Shown here in pieces: positions 35,110-43,927 of a stretch of DNA of 64,000 nucleotides. Origin of the DNA: Bradyrhizobium sp. B124 (GTDB lineage Bacteria > Pseudomonadota > Alphaproteobacteria > Rhizobiales > Xanthobacteraceae). The stretch covers positions 8,808,001 through 8,872,000 of the forward strand of contig NZ_CP152413.1 of NCBI RefSeq assembly GCF_038967635.1, read 5' to 3'. The position numbers and the translations under genes were made by a program. Below the pieces are notes generated by a model. It ran no database searches, was not told the DNA's origin, and was given only the letters and a program-made list of their open reading frames with translations. Position 1 is the first letter of the stretch; the number at the start of each line of letters is the position of its first letter.

Positions 35110-35935
35110 GACGCACGGTGGGATGCCCCGGCGTGCCGCCATCTGGCTTGCGCGCGGCTTCCTGGCCGCGGTCGCGTGCTCGTTGGTCGCCTGGGGTGCG
35201 ACCACTCTGCCGGTCTTTGTCGACCAGAGCCGGCTCGATGGTGCCAGGGACCTGATCCTGCGCAACGTGCCGATCAGCGACGCGGAGCTCGGCGACCTCG
35301 GCCCGCTGCTGTCGCGCGCCGCGGCGCGACCGGATTGCTTGCCGGCGATCGATCGCAGCGCGGCGGTGATCCGGCTGCGGCTCGCCGAGAACGCGCTCGC
35401 ATCGGGCGACCGGGTAGACGCCCGGATGGGCGAGCTCGACGCGGCCGTCCGCAAGTCGCTCGGCTGCGCGCCGGCCGATCCTTATCTCTGGGGCGTGCTG
35501 TTTTGGCTGCGCAACATCAGGCAGGGTTTGAACGACGCCAATTTCGACCTGCTGCGGATGTCTTACCGGCTCGGACCCAATGAGGGCTGGATCGTCGTCA
35601 AGCGCAGCGCCATGGCGCTCGCCATGCTCGATGGCCTGCCGCCCGACCTTTCGGACGCGGTCGTGGCCGAGTTCGCGCGCCTCGTGAAGACCGAATTGTA
35701 CACCGAGGCGATCGACCTCCTGAAGGGGCCCGGCTGGGTGCATCGGGACAGGCTGCTGGCTGGTCTGGCAGCTGTCCCGCAACGGAACGTCGACATCCTG
35801 ACCCGCACCATGGCCGACATCGGATACGATCTCGACCGCCGCTCGCCGGCAGAGCGACGCAATCCGGAGCGCAAATCGAACGACCGCCTCGACGAGCTTG
35901 TCCGAATGCCGCCCGCAGCGATGGCTAGACCATGA
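35093..35935 (+). CDS. Membrane-anchored helical-repeat protein, paralogue of 27449-28045
   Basis: About 280 residues. Starts at 35084, 35093 and 35123 are possible and none has a strong ribosome-binding site, so translation is probably coupled to the autokinase. One N-terminal membrane helix (AIWLARGFLAAVACSLVAWG) is followed by helical sequence. The segment LLRMSYRLGPNEGWIVVKR is shared with the protein at 27449-28045. It overlaps the methyltransferase gene by four bases. A periplasmic assembly role is inferred from context only. Confidence 0.7.
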   Translation: MVTPSETHGGMPRRAAIWLARGFLAAVACSLVAWGATTLPVFVDQSRLDGARDLILRNVPISDAELGDLGPLLSRAAARPDCLPAIDRSAAVIRLRLAENALASGDRVDARMGELDAAVRKSLGCAPADPYLWGVLFWLRNIRQGLNDANFDLLRMSYRLGPNEGWIVVKRSAMALAMLDGLPPDLSDAVVAEFARLVKTELYTEAIDLLKGPGWVHRDRLLAGLAAVPQRNVDILTRTMADIGYDLDRRSPAERRNPERKSNDRLDELVRMPPAAMARP

Positions 35936-36690
35936 CGATGGAATTCAGCATCGGACAGCACAACGCGCATTATGAGGGCGTCTATTCGGCGCAGGAGCGC
36001 GACTGGCGCCGCGTCTGCGCGGTCGACAAGGCCGACCATATTGCCGGCTTGCTCGGTGCCTCCGCCGCCGGTGTCGGCAATGTGCTCGAGGTCGGCTGCG
36101 GCACCGGCGCCGTGCTGGCGCGGCTGTCCGCGATCGGCATCGGCCGTGACTTCACCGGCATCGACGTCATTGATCCCGCAACCAATCTGGAGACCGACGG
36201 CGCCGCTTCAGCCCCGTTCCGCTGGTCGAGCTATGACGGTGCAACGATCCCGTTCGCCGACGGATCGTTCGACCTCGTCTATGCCAGCCACGTGCTCGAA
36301 CACGTGCCCGAGCCGCGCGCGTTGCTGCACGAGCTGGTGCGGGTGGCGCGGGATTTCATCTATCTCGAAGTGCCGTGCGAGCTGCACGCGCGGACCAATC
36401 GCCGGGCGCTGCAATCGACGCTCGACATCGGCCACATCAATTTCTACACGCCGGACACGTTCCGCCTGGTGCTGGAGACCGCGGGGCTGCATGTTGTCGG
36501 CTTCGGTATCTATGATCACAGCCTGCCGGTGCACGCCTTTCACTCTTCGCGGGTCAAGGGGCTTGCCAAGAGCCTTGTGCGGAAGTCGCTGTTGTCGGTC
36601 AGCCCCGAACTTGCGACCCGGCTTGCGACTTATCATTGCGGGGCGCTCTGCCGGCGCGCCGAGGCGCCGCCGCCCCCGCGGGACCGATAA
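35932..36690 (+). CDS. Class I SAM-dependent methyltransferase
   Basis: The protein has 252 residues. SAM-binding motif I is VLEVGCGTGAVLARL (about residue 45), and the post-motif FDLVYASHVLEHVPEPRALL is typical of the Methyltransf_11 family. It probably O-methylates a sugar or lipid-linked intermediate in the cytoplasm. ATGA overlap with the preceding gene and a three-base gap to the next show a shared operon. Confidence 0.88.
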   Translation: MTMEFSIGQHNAHYEGVYSAQERDWRRVCAVDKADHIAGLLGASAAGVGNVLEVGCGTGAVLARLSAIGIGRDFTGIDVIDPATNLETDGAASAPFRWSSYDGATIPFADGSFDLVYASHVLEHVPEPRALLHELVRVARDFIYLEVPCELHARTNRRALQSTLDIGHINFYTPDTFRLVLETAGLHVVGFGIYDHSLPVHAFHSSRVKGLAKSLVRKSLLSVSPELATRLATYHCGALCRRAEAPPPPRDR

Positions 36691-36693
36691 GCC

Positions 36694-37809
36694 ATGGCGC
36701 CGCGCGTGGTCGTCTTCAACAACATGATCACACCCTACACCAACCGGCTCTACAACGAGCTGGTTGACCGTGGGCTAGATCTCGCCGTGCTGTCCTGTAC
36801 CGCGCAGGAGGCCGATCGCTCCTGGGCGGGATCGTTCACACCGCGCTACACGACGCGCACGCTGCCCGGTGTCTCGATCCCGCTGTCGCGGTCGCGTCAC
36901 ACCCATCTCAATATCGGGATCGGGCGCGCCCTGAACGCGCTGGCACCCGACCTGCTGTTCGTCAACGGCCTCTATCCATCGATGCTGGCCGGCGCGGCAT
37001 GGGCGCGCGCCAACGGCAGGGCGCTTGCGCTGACGATTGACGGCTGGCGCGAGACGATGCCCAACACGGCCTATCATCGCCTGGCGCGGCCATGGCTGCT
37101 GCGCCAGTGCGGCGCGGTCGTGTGCTGCGGCGACAAGGGCAGGGCGTATTTCCGCGGCGAGGGTGTCGGCGACAACGATCTGTTCGTGGTGCCGCTGGTG
37201 CCGGCATGGGATCCGCCGGAGACCGTCCCGGGTTTCCACGATCGTCCATTTCACCTGCTCTGGTGCGCCCGCATCAACGACGACGCCAAGAACGCGATCT
37301 TCTTCGAGAACGTCGCCATCGCGCTGGGCCGGGTCTTGCCCGGCCTAAGGGTTCGCGTGGTCGGGTCAGGCGCTGCCGAGCAGCGCATGCTGGCGCGGCT
37401 CGGTGGCGCCGGCATCGATGTCAGCCACGACAGCTATGTGCCGTGGCAGGCGATATCGAAGGTCTATCTGCAATCACGGCTGTTGCTGCTGCCCTCGTTG
37501 CTGGAACCGTGGGGTCTGGTGTGCAACGAGGCCTTGCAGTGCGGGGTTCCCTGCCTGGTGTCGCCCCATGTCGGGGCGGGCGGCGAGTTGGTGCGCGACC
37601 ATGACAATGGTCATGTTTGCGCGCTCGATGAGCAGGTCTGGGTCGAAGCGGCGCGCGGCTTGCTCGAACATCCCGCGCGCTGGGCGACGATGTCGCAGCA
37701 GGCCCGGCACAGCGTGCGAAAGGACGCACTTGATGATGCCGCGGCGCGCTTTGCGGCCGCGGTCGATCATCTCTCGAGGGCGCCGGCCCGGCAGGAAGCC
37801 GCTCAATGA
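36694..37809 (+). CDS. GT4-family glycosyltransferase
   Basis: The protein has 371 residues in a GT-B layout. The donor-binding C-terminal half shows LLWCARINDDAKN and the GT4 signature EPWGLVCNEALQCGVPCLVS with the conserved Glu residues. The N-terminal half holds the acceptor-binding Rossmann domain. It adds one sugar to the lipid-linked repeat unit on the cytoplasmic face. Donor and linkage cannot be read from the sequence. It overlaps the following gene by four bases. Confidence 0.88.
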   Translation: MAPRVVVFNNMITPYTNRLYNELVDRGLDLAVLSCTAQEADRSWAGSFTPRYTTRTLPGVSIPLSRSRHTHLNIGIGRALNALAPDLLFVNGLYPSMLAGAAWARANGRALALTIDGWRETMPNTAYHRLARPWLLRQCGAVVCCGDKGRAYFRGEGVGDNDLFVVPLVPAWDPPETVPGFHDRPFHLLWCARINDDAKNAIFFENVAIALGRVLPGLRVRVVGSGAAEQRMLARLGGAGIDVSHDSYVPWQAISKVYLQSRLLLLPSLLEPWGLVCNEALQCGVPCLVSPHVGAGGELVRDHDNGHVCALDEQVWVEAARGLLEHPARWATMSQQARHSVRKDALDDAAARFAAAVDHLSRAPARQEAAQ

Positions 37810-39098
37810 TCGGCAGATGGTGGTTTCGAACCGAGGTCTTTCTGCACGCCTATCTGGTGATGGTGCTCGGCTGCATCTATTTCCTGTTCAATTTCATCGA
37901 GGGCATCTCGTTCGCTGAACGGGCCGGGGAGTCCACGCTGTTCCGCGGCGCGTGGCTGCTGCTTTACATCCTGCTGATGCTGCACATTGCGGTCGATCGG
38001 AAACGCTTCGGCCTGCTGATGCTGCAATCGCATCTCTATCTGACGTTCATTGCCTTCGCGTTGGTGTCACTGGCGCTGAGCGCCGACCCCGCGGGCGCGT
38101 CGATCAAGTTCGCGATGTACCTCCTGACCACGTTGTTCTCGGCCTGGATCGTGATCAGCTGCCCCGTCGATCGGCTCGTCGACACCCTGTTCCGGATCGG
38201 GATCGTGGTGCTGATCGTTCACGTCCTGCTGTTTCCGGTGATCGGCTCGCAATGGGACTACGACCCGCTGCATCGGCCGACCGTGCTCGGGACCCAGGCC
38301 TATGCCGGCGTGTTCGGCCACAAGAATCTCGCGGGCGCCTTTTTCGGTCTCATGGTGCTGATCTGCTTCGTGCGCATGCTGGCGGGGCCGCGGCGGCAAT
38401 TCGGCTGGTCGCTGTTGCTGATGGGGTGTCATCTTTTTGCGCTCGCCGCGGCCGGCGCCGCAGGACCGCTGATCAGCATGTTGACGGCACTCGCCGTGAC
38501 TTTCGGGCTGCTGCTGGTGGTGCTTGGGCACAGGGGAGCCGCCTCGATCTACTGGCTTGGCCTCGCCTTTGTTGCGCTTGTCATGTTCGCCGTGCCGAGC
38601 GACGAGTTGTACGGGCTGGTCGGCCGCAGCGGAAACCTGACCGGCCGCTCGTTCCTCTGGGCGGTCTGGCCGCACTTCTTCTGGCAACACCCCTGGCTCG
38701 GCTACGGCTTCTCCGGGTTCTTCAACGAGTTGCCGAACTCGCCCGTGAACGAGCTGACGAGCATGGCGCCATGGAACACCGAGTTCGGCTCGTTCGAGAA
38801 TTCCTATCTCGATGCCTTCCTCCAGTTCGGCCTGCTCGGCGGCGCGTTCTATATGCTGCTGCTGGCGCGGGCGCTGTGGAACACCATCGTCTTCACGTTC
38901 GAGCGGCGCGGGATGTATTGGCTGGCGCCGTTCGCGATGCTGCTGTTCGTCGTGATCGCGTCAGCCAACGATTCGAGTCAGTTGCTGCATAATTATTTCG
39001 GCTGCGTGCTGGTGTTCTGGTGCTATTTCGGGCCGGAAGCCAGGCTGCAAATGGCGCCGCGGCGGGCGTTTGCCAGACTGCGTGTGAGTGAGGCGTGA
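37806..39098 (+). CDS. O-antigen ligase/ExoQ-type polysaccharide polymerase
   Basis: The protein has 430 residues and about eleven membrane helices. It contains the ExoQ/Wzy-type motif GVFGHKNLAGAFFGLMV. The large-loop segment WLGYGFSGFFNEL and the downstream ENSYLDAFLQFGLLGG are also typical. It is the best candidate in the window for the repeat-unit polymerase of the polysaccharide. Four-base overlaps on both sides tie it to the glycosyltransferase and the flippase. Confidence 0.88.
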   Translation: MIGRWWFRTEVFLHAYLVMVLGCIYFLFNFIEGISFAERAGESTLFRGAWLLLYILLMLHIAVDRKRFGLLMLQSHLYLTFIAFALVSLALSADPAGASIKFAMYLLTTLFSAWIVISCPVDRLVDTLFRIGIVVLIVHVLLFPVIGSQWDYDPLHRPTVLGTQAYAGVFGHKNLAGAFFGLMVLICFVRMLAGPRRQFGWSLLLMGCHLFALAAAGAAGPLISMLTALAVTFGLLLVVLGHRGAASIYWLGLAFVALVMFAVPSDELYGLVGRSGNLTGRSFLWAVWPHFFWQHPWLGYGFSGFFNELPNSPVNELTSMAPWNTEFGSFENSYLDAFLQFGLLGGAFYMLLLARALWNTIVFTFERRGMYWLAPFAMLLFVVIASANDSSQLLHNYFGCVLVFWCYFGPEARLQMAPRRAFARLRVSEA

Positions 39099-40414
39099 GT
39101 GCGTTGACCGAAAGGCTGGATCGAATGGCGGCCCAGACCCGGGTCGCCGGTGCTGCGCGCGGAGCGCTCGGCCGGCTGTGGCGCGCCGGGGGCAATGTCG
39201 CGCTCGGCCTGATCGATCAGGCGCTGCTCAGCGGCTCGGCCTTCGTGCTGACGGTCGTGCTGGCCAATGTGCTCGATATCAATTCGTTCGGCCAGTTCAG
39301 CGTCGCCTGGTCGTTCTCGATCCTGATCGAGGCGGTGTTTCTGCGCGGGTTGTTCGACGACGGGCTGCCGGCCACCGCGCATCGCATCCCGAAATCGCTG
39401 TGGCCGCAGCTGCGGCTCGGCCTCTATCTGTCGTCGCTGCTGGTCTCGGCGGTGCTTGGGCTGCTGCTGGTGATTGCGGGCCTCGTGATCGGTGCGGGCG
39501 GCGGCGTCGCGGGCGGGCTCGTGATCGCAACCGGGCTCGCGATCCCTGCGGTTCGGCTGCAAAGCATGTTCCGCCGCATCTGCTATCTCGATGGGCGTCT
39601 GCCGCGCGCGGTGGCGTCGTCGTTGACCTATTGCGTGGCGCTCGTCGTGTCGGCCGGGCTGATGATCGCGCTCAAACTGACCGGCGCTGCGGCTGCGATG
39701 GCGTGCATCGCGATCTCGGCGGCGCTCGCCGGCAGCCTGCTGCTCGCTCACACCAGCGAACTGGCCTGGCCGCTACCCAGAATCCTTCGCGGCTCGCTGC
39801 GGCGGCTGTTTCGCAACGGCCGCTGGTTCGTCGCGACCTCGCTCACCTACTGGATCGGCAGCATCGGGCTGATCCCGGTTTGCGGCGTCCTGATCGGGCT
39901 GGACGCGAGCGCGTCGCTGCGGATCCTGCTCCTGGTGTTCGCACCGCTCAGCCAGTTCTGCGCAACCATGTTCTCGGTCCGCCTGCCGGAGATCGCCTCC
40001 GAGCTGCGCGCCGGCCGGCGCAGCGCGGTCGCCGCCGCCGCGCGCGAAAATGCCGTGCTGCTCGGCTCGATCGCGCTCGCCTATGGCGCGGTGGCCGTGC
40101 TGCTCGGCCAGCGCATGCTCGCCCTCGTCATCCACGGCCAGAGTTACGAGATCGGTACCGGCAGCGTCGCCTTGATGGGGGCCGCGATGGCGCTCGACGC
40201 GGTGTGGCTCGGCCTCGCGCTGCCGCTGTTTGCGACCGGCAGGCCGCAGCGGTTCATGCTGAGCCGGATCGCCGGCCTCGTCGCGCTGTGCTGCGTTCTG
40301 CCGCTTGCGGCGGAGGCCTGGCAGGTGATGGGGGCGGTTGCGGCGATGGTGGCTTCCAGCGCGGCGTCGGTGATCGTGGTTGTGCTGACCAATTCGGTGC
40401 GGGAGAAGACATGA
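39095..40414 (+). CDS. Wzx-type polysaccharide flippase
   Basis: The protein has 439 residues and about twelve to fourteen membrane helices, starting at a GTG that overlaps the polymerase stop (GTGA). The first helix region (NVALGLIDQALLSGSAFVLT and LANVLDINSFGQFSVAWSFS) is typical of the polysaccharide/MATE-like flippase superfamily. It should translocate the undecaprenyl-linked repeat unit to the periplasm for the polymerase encoded next to it. Confidence 0.87.
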   Translation: MSALTERLDRMAAQTRVAGAARGALGRLWRAGGNVALGLIDQALLSGSAFVLTVVLANVLDINSFGQFSVAWSFSILIEAVFLRGLFDDGLPATAHRIPKSLWPQLRLGLYLSSLLVSAVLGLLLVIAGLVIGAGGGVAGGLVIATGLAIPAVRLQSMFRRICYLDGRLPRAVASSLTYCVALVVSAGLMIALKLTGAAAAMACIAISAALAGSLLLAHTSELAWPLPRILRGSLRRLFRNGRWFVATSLTYWIGSIGLIPVCGVLIGLDASASLRILLLVFAPLSQFCATMFSVRLPEIASELRAGRRSAVAAAARENAVLLGSIALAYGAVAVLLGQRMLALVIHGQSYEIGTGSVALMGAAMALDAVWLGLALPLFATGRPQRFMLSRIAGLVALCCVLPLAAEAWQVMGAVAAMVASSAASVIVVVLTNSVREKT

Positions 40415-41037
40415 CCGACGACGCACCCGGCCGCGCGCTGCAGCGGCTGCATATCGGCGCCTTCAATTGCGGCATCGCGGGCTGGATCAACACCGACATC
40501 ACGATGCATCTGTGGATCGCGCGCCTGCCGCTCGCGGCGAAAGCGTTGCATCTCGCCGGCCTGCTGAGCGACGCCCGCTATGCCGAGCACCGCCAGGGGA
40601 AGTTTGCCGGGCTGCGCTACATGGATCTGACCAAGCCGTTGCCGTTCGCGGATGGCAGCCTCTCGGCGGTGTTCAGCGCGCATGTCTTCGAGCATCTGTT
40701 TCCCGACGAGGTCGAGCGGCTGGCGCGTGAGATTGCGCGGGTGCTGGCGCCGGGCGGGGTGTGCCGCATCGTCGTCCCCGACATGGAACGGATCGTCGCG
40801 CTCTACGATCCGGCCGCACCGCAGGCCTTCCTCAAGGGGGTGTTCGAAATCGAGCGCCGCAAGGAGGCCGCGTTCGCGCATCACTGGGGCTTTACGCGCG
40901 CCTCCCTTGCGGCGCTGTTCCGCGAGGCGGGCTGTTCCGAGACCCACACCCGGGCCTATCGCGAGGGCATCTGCCCCGACATCGACCGGCTCGACAACCG
41001 GCCGGACGAGTCGATCTTCTTCGAGGCGATCAAGTGA
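40411..41037 (+). CDS. SAM-dependent methyltransferase-like protein with altered motif I
   Basis: The protein has 208 residues from an ATG overlapping the flippase stop. The family pattern is LN-G-G-----GWIN-D; here it reads LHIGAFNCGIAGWINTDIT, so the usual GCG is GAF. Downstream features are intact: FADGSLSAVFSAHVFEHLFP and REIARVLAPGGVCRIVVPD. SAM binding may be weakened, or the protein may do another job. The product is likely cytoplasmic. Confidence 0.82.
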   Translation: MTDDAPGRALQRLHIGAFNCGIAGWINTDITMHLWIARLPLAAKALHLAGLLSDARYAEHRQGKFAGLRYMDLTKPLPFADGSLSAVFSAHVFEHLFPDEVERLAREIARVLAPGGVCRIVVPDMERIVALYDPAAPQAFLKGVFEIERRKEAAFAHHWGFTRASLAALFREAGCSETHTRAYREGICPDIDRLDNRPDESIFFEAIK

Positions 41038-41122
41038 GCGGGATCGGCAAATCGATCCACCGTTGCGTGGAGGATTGCGCGCGCCGTGCTAGACCGACGC
41101 GACCGATAGCAGGAGATTGACA

Positions 41123-41794
41123 TTGCTGGGCGCAATCCAAGCCCGATTTTCCGGTGCAGCGCGCAAGCGGCGCGGCGAGTTCCTCGTCCGCACCGTGAAC
41201 CTGCCGCTCGACGCAAGGATCCTCGATCTCGGCGGCGGCACCGGCCGGCACATTCGCGCGATCCTGCCCCGCCATACCGACATCACGGTTTGCGATATAT
41301 CGGCCGACGATCTGAAGGCGGCGCGCGAACGCTTCGGGTTCAAGACGGTGCTGCTGCGGGAGACCGAGCGGCTGCCGTTCGAGGATCAGGCGTTCGATTT
41401 CTGCTTCTGCTCGTCGGTGATCGAGCATGTCACCGGGCCGAAGCAGGATGTCGTGACGATCGAGAACGACACGGCATTCCGCGATATCGCGCGCGAGCAC
41501 CAGAACCGCTTTGCCGGCGAGATCTCGCGGGTCGCGAAGTCGTTCTACGTGCAGACGCCGTACCGGTACTTTCCGATCGAGAGCCATACCTGGCTGCCCG
41601 GATTCATCGTCCTGTTGCCGAGGCGACAGCAGATCTCGTTGATCGAAACATTCAACGGCTTCTGGTTCAAGCGGACCGCGCCCGACTGGCACCTGTTCGA
41701 CTGGGACGAGATGACGGAGACGTTCCCGGACGCGAAGATCTATCGCGAGCGATATCTCGGCATGACCAAGTCGCTGATGGCGATCAAGGCGTGA
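41123..41794 (+). CDS. Class I SAM-dependent methyltransferase
   Basis: About 223 residues from a TTG at 41123, placed seven bases after AGGAG; another TTG at 41117 is too close to that site. Motif I is ILDLGGGTGRHIRAIL and the acidic segment is ITVCDISADDLKAARERFG. The post-motif FCFCSSVIEHVTGP follows. It is the last gene of the long plus-strand run and converges on another methyltransferase gene 21 bp away. Confidence 0.85.
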   Translation: MLGAIQARFSGAARKRRGEFLVRTVNLPLDARILDLGGGTGRHIRAILPRHTDITVCDISADDLKAARERFGFKTVLLRETERLPFEDQAFDFCFCSSVIEHVTGPKQDVVTIENDTAFRDIAREHQNRFAGEISRVAKSFYVQTPYRYFPIESHTWLPGFIVLLPRRQQISLIETFNGFWFKRTAPDWHLFDWDEMTETFPDAKIYRERYLGMTKSLMAIKA

Positions 41795-41815
41795 AGCAGG
41801 TAACTGCCCGCTGCA

Positions 41816-42535
41816 TCAATTGTCGCGGCGGGCGAGGATATTGATCAGCGTGCCGACCGCGGGCCGGCGATCGAGCGCCGGCGGCAGCGGGGAGCCGGCA
41901 AAGCTGGCGCCGAGCATCGTGAGAGCATGTTGCCGCAGCAGGTTCTGCATCACGGCCGGCGTGGTGTCGAACTTGGAAAAGGCGAGGTAGCGGAACAGCG
42001 GCCGCGCCGACACGCGCGACGAAGCCGCATGCGCGAGCTTGTAGCCCTGGCGCAGCAGCGATCCGCGGTTGGGGATCGAGAGCAGCAGCAGTCCGCCGGG
42101 CCTGAGCACGCGATGGATCTGGGCGAGGCACTGCGCCACGTCGGGGACATATTCCAGCACGCTCGCGCAGAGCACGCCGTCGAAGGATCGATCCGCAAAC
42201 GGCAGGCTTGCGATGGTCGGAATCTGCCGAAATGTGAGCCGTTCGGCCGGCGTGCCGTCGGCGGGACGGCCGCGTGCCGCCGCAATCATCTCCGACGAGG
42301 CGTCGACGCCGGTGACATCGCAGCCGCGCGCGGCGAGCAGGCGGGAGAGCGTTCCGGTGCCGCAACCTGCATCCAGCCAGCGCTGGCCCTCGAGGTCCGC
42401 GTTCCCGAGCAGATCGAACATCGCGGCCGTGCGCGCCTTGAAGGTGCGGCTCCGATGCAGCGTCTCCCACTCCGACGAGATCTCGTCGTGAAAGCGGATT
42501 TCGGGTCGGTCGCGGGTCTGGGCCATGGTGGCCAT
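41816..42535 (-). CDS. Class I SAM-dependent methyltransferase (UbiE-like)
   Basis: The protein has 239 residues; an ATG three codons in (42526) is an equal start. Motif I is WLDAGCGTGTLSRLLAARG, followed by VTGVDASSEMI. The later FDGVLCASVLEYVPDVAQCL is typical of the Methyltransf_11 family. It is the last of three minus-strand genes with the GDP-mannose dehydrogenase (gap 8 bp) and a GT4 glycosyltransferase. Confidence 0.87.
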   Translation of the reverse strand: MATMAQTRDRPEIRFHDEISSEWETLHRSRTFKARTAAMFDLLGNADLEGQRWLDAGCGTGTLSRLLAARGCDVTGVDASSEMIAAARGRPADGTPAERLTFRQIPTIASLPFADRSFDGVLCASVLEYVPDVAQCLAQIHRVLRPGGLLLLSIPNRGSLLRQGYKLAHAASSRVSARPLFRYLAFSKFDTTPAVMQNLLRQHALTMLGASFAGSPLPPALDRRPAVGTLINILARRDN

Positions 42536-42543
42536 GGTGTTCC

Positions 42544-43854
42544 CTACCAGTGAAAGCCGCTCACTCTGGCCCGCACCTCGTCGGGCAATCCGATATCAGA
42601 CAGTTCGAGCACCACCTGGTCGGGCCGGGTTACCTTCAGCGCCGCAACGAAACGCGGATCGGCCGTCGTCAGCACGATGATGTCGGCCCATTCGATTGTC
42701 GCCGTCACGTCGTCATGCAGCAGACCGACCAGCTCCGGGTTGCGCATCATGAAGTCCCGGTTGGCGCCGATCAGCTGCGACAGCCGAACGTTGGGGTCGT
42801 AGATCCGGATGTCGCGCCGCTCGCCGCGCAGGCTTTTGACCAGCTCGACGAAGGGGCTGTCGCGAACATCGTCGGTGCCGGCCTTGAAGCTGATGCCGAG
42901 AAATGCGATGCGGCGGCCGTCATGCGACAGGATCCAGTCGGCGCCGCGCGACATGATCATGTCGTTGCTCGGCAGGATGCTTTCGAGCACCGGCGTCGAC
43001 AGTCCGCGGCTGTGCGCGAGGTGTTTCAGCGCCTTGACGTCCTTGGGCAGGCAGGAGCCGCCGAAGGCAAAACCCGGCCGCAAATAGGCCGGCGAGATGT
43101 TGAGCCTAGTGTCCTGCAGGAAGATGTTCATGACGTCGCGGCCGTCGATGCCGAGCGTCTTTGCGATGGTGCCGATCTCGTTGGCAAAGCTGACCTTCAG
43201 CGCGTGCCAGCTGTTGTCGACGTATTTGACCAGTTCGGCGGTCTCGACCGGCGGCGTGATCTTGGCGCCCGGCAGATCCTTGTAGAGCGCCATGACGCGG
43301 TCGGCGGTTTCCTGGTTGAAGGCGCCGACCACGGTCTTGGACGGCGCGTTGAAGTCGGCAATCGCGCTGCCTTCGCGCAGGAACTCCGGATTGAAGGCGA
43401 GGTCGAAATCGCGTCCGATCTTGTTGCCGGAGGCTTCCTCGATCAGCGGCCCGACGGTGTCGCGGGTGGTGCCGGGCAGCACGGTGGAACGGATCGTCAC
43501 GGTATGCGGCGCGTTCTTCGCCCGCAACCCGCGGCCGATCTCGATGGCGACCTGCCGGATCGCGGTCAGGTCGAGGTTGCCGTTGCCGGACGACGGCGTG
43601 CCGACGCAGACCATCGATATGTCACTGTTGACGATCGCCTCGGTGGCATCGCTGGTTGCGGTCAACTGACCCGTCGCAACCGCATGCGCCACCTTGTCCG
43701 AGATGCCGGGCTCAATGACCGGCGATCGGCCCTCGCGGATCAGGTCGACCTTCGCGATGCTCTTGTCGACGCCGATGATCTGGTGGCCAAGCTCGGTGAA
43801 GCAGGCCGCGCAGACCGTTCCGACATAGCCGAGGCCGAAAATGCTGACGTTCAT
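42544..43854 (-). CDS. GDP-mannose 6-dehydrogenase-like enzyme (AlgD type)
   Basis: From the ATG at 43854 the protein has 436 residues, the same length as Pseudomonas AlgD. The NAD motif is MNVSIFGLGYVGTVCAACF. Catalytic features are VGTPSSGNGNLDL, RSTVLPGTT, NPEFLREGSAI and GFAFGGSCLPKDVKAL with the catalytic Cys. The late segment LGISFKAGTDDVRDSPFVEL follows. AlgD-type sequence details fit GDP-mannose better than UDP-glucose as substrate, giving GDP-mannuronate, but the UDP-glucose 6-dehydrogenase family is related. It would supply a uronic acid donor to the polysaccharide. Confidence 0.87.
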   Translation of the reverse strand: MNVSIFGLGYVGTVCAACFTELGHQIIGVDKSIAKVDLIREGRSPVIEPGISDKVAHAVATGQLTATSDATEAIVNSDISMVCVGTPSSGNGNLDLTAIRQVAIEIGRGLRAKNAPHTVTIRSTVLPGTTRDTVGPLIEEASGNKIGRDFDLAFNPEFLREGSAIADFNAPSKTVVGAFNQETADRVMALYKDLPGAKITPPVETAELVKYVDNSWHALKVSFANEIGTIAKTLGIDGRDVMNIFLQDTRLNISPAYLRPGFAFGGSCLPKDVKALKHLAHSRGLSTPVLESILPSNDMIMSRGADWILSHDGRRIAFLGISFKAGTDDVRDSPFVELVKSLRGERRDIRIYDPNVRLSQLIGANRDFMMRNPELVGLLHDDVTATIEWADIIVLTTADPRFVAALKVTRPDQVVLELSDIGLPDEVRARVSGFHW

Positions 43855-43927
43855 GCTTCGACCTTCGACAATCCAGCGACCTGTGCGTGACCGCGTCGTG
43901 TTTCGCGTGAGTGAGGCGGCGGGGCGT

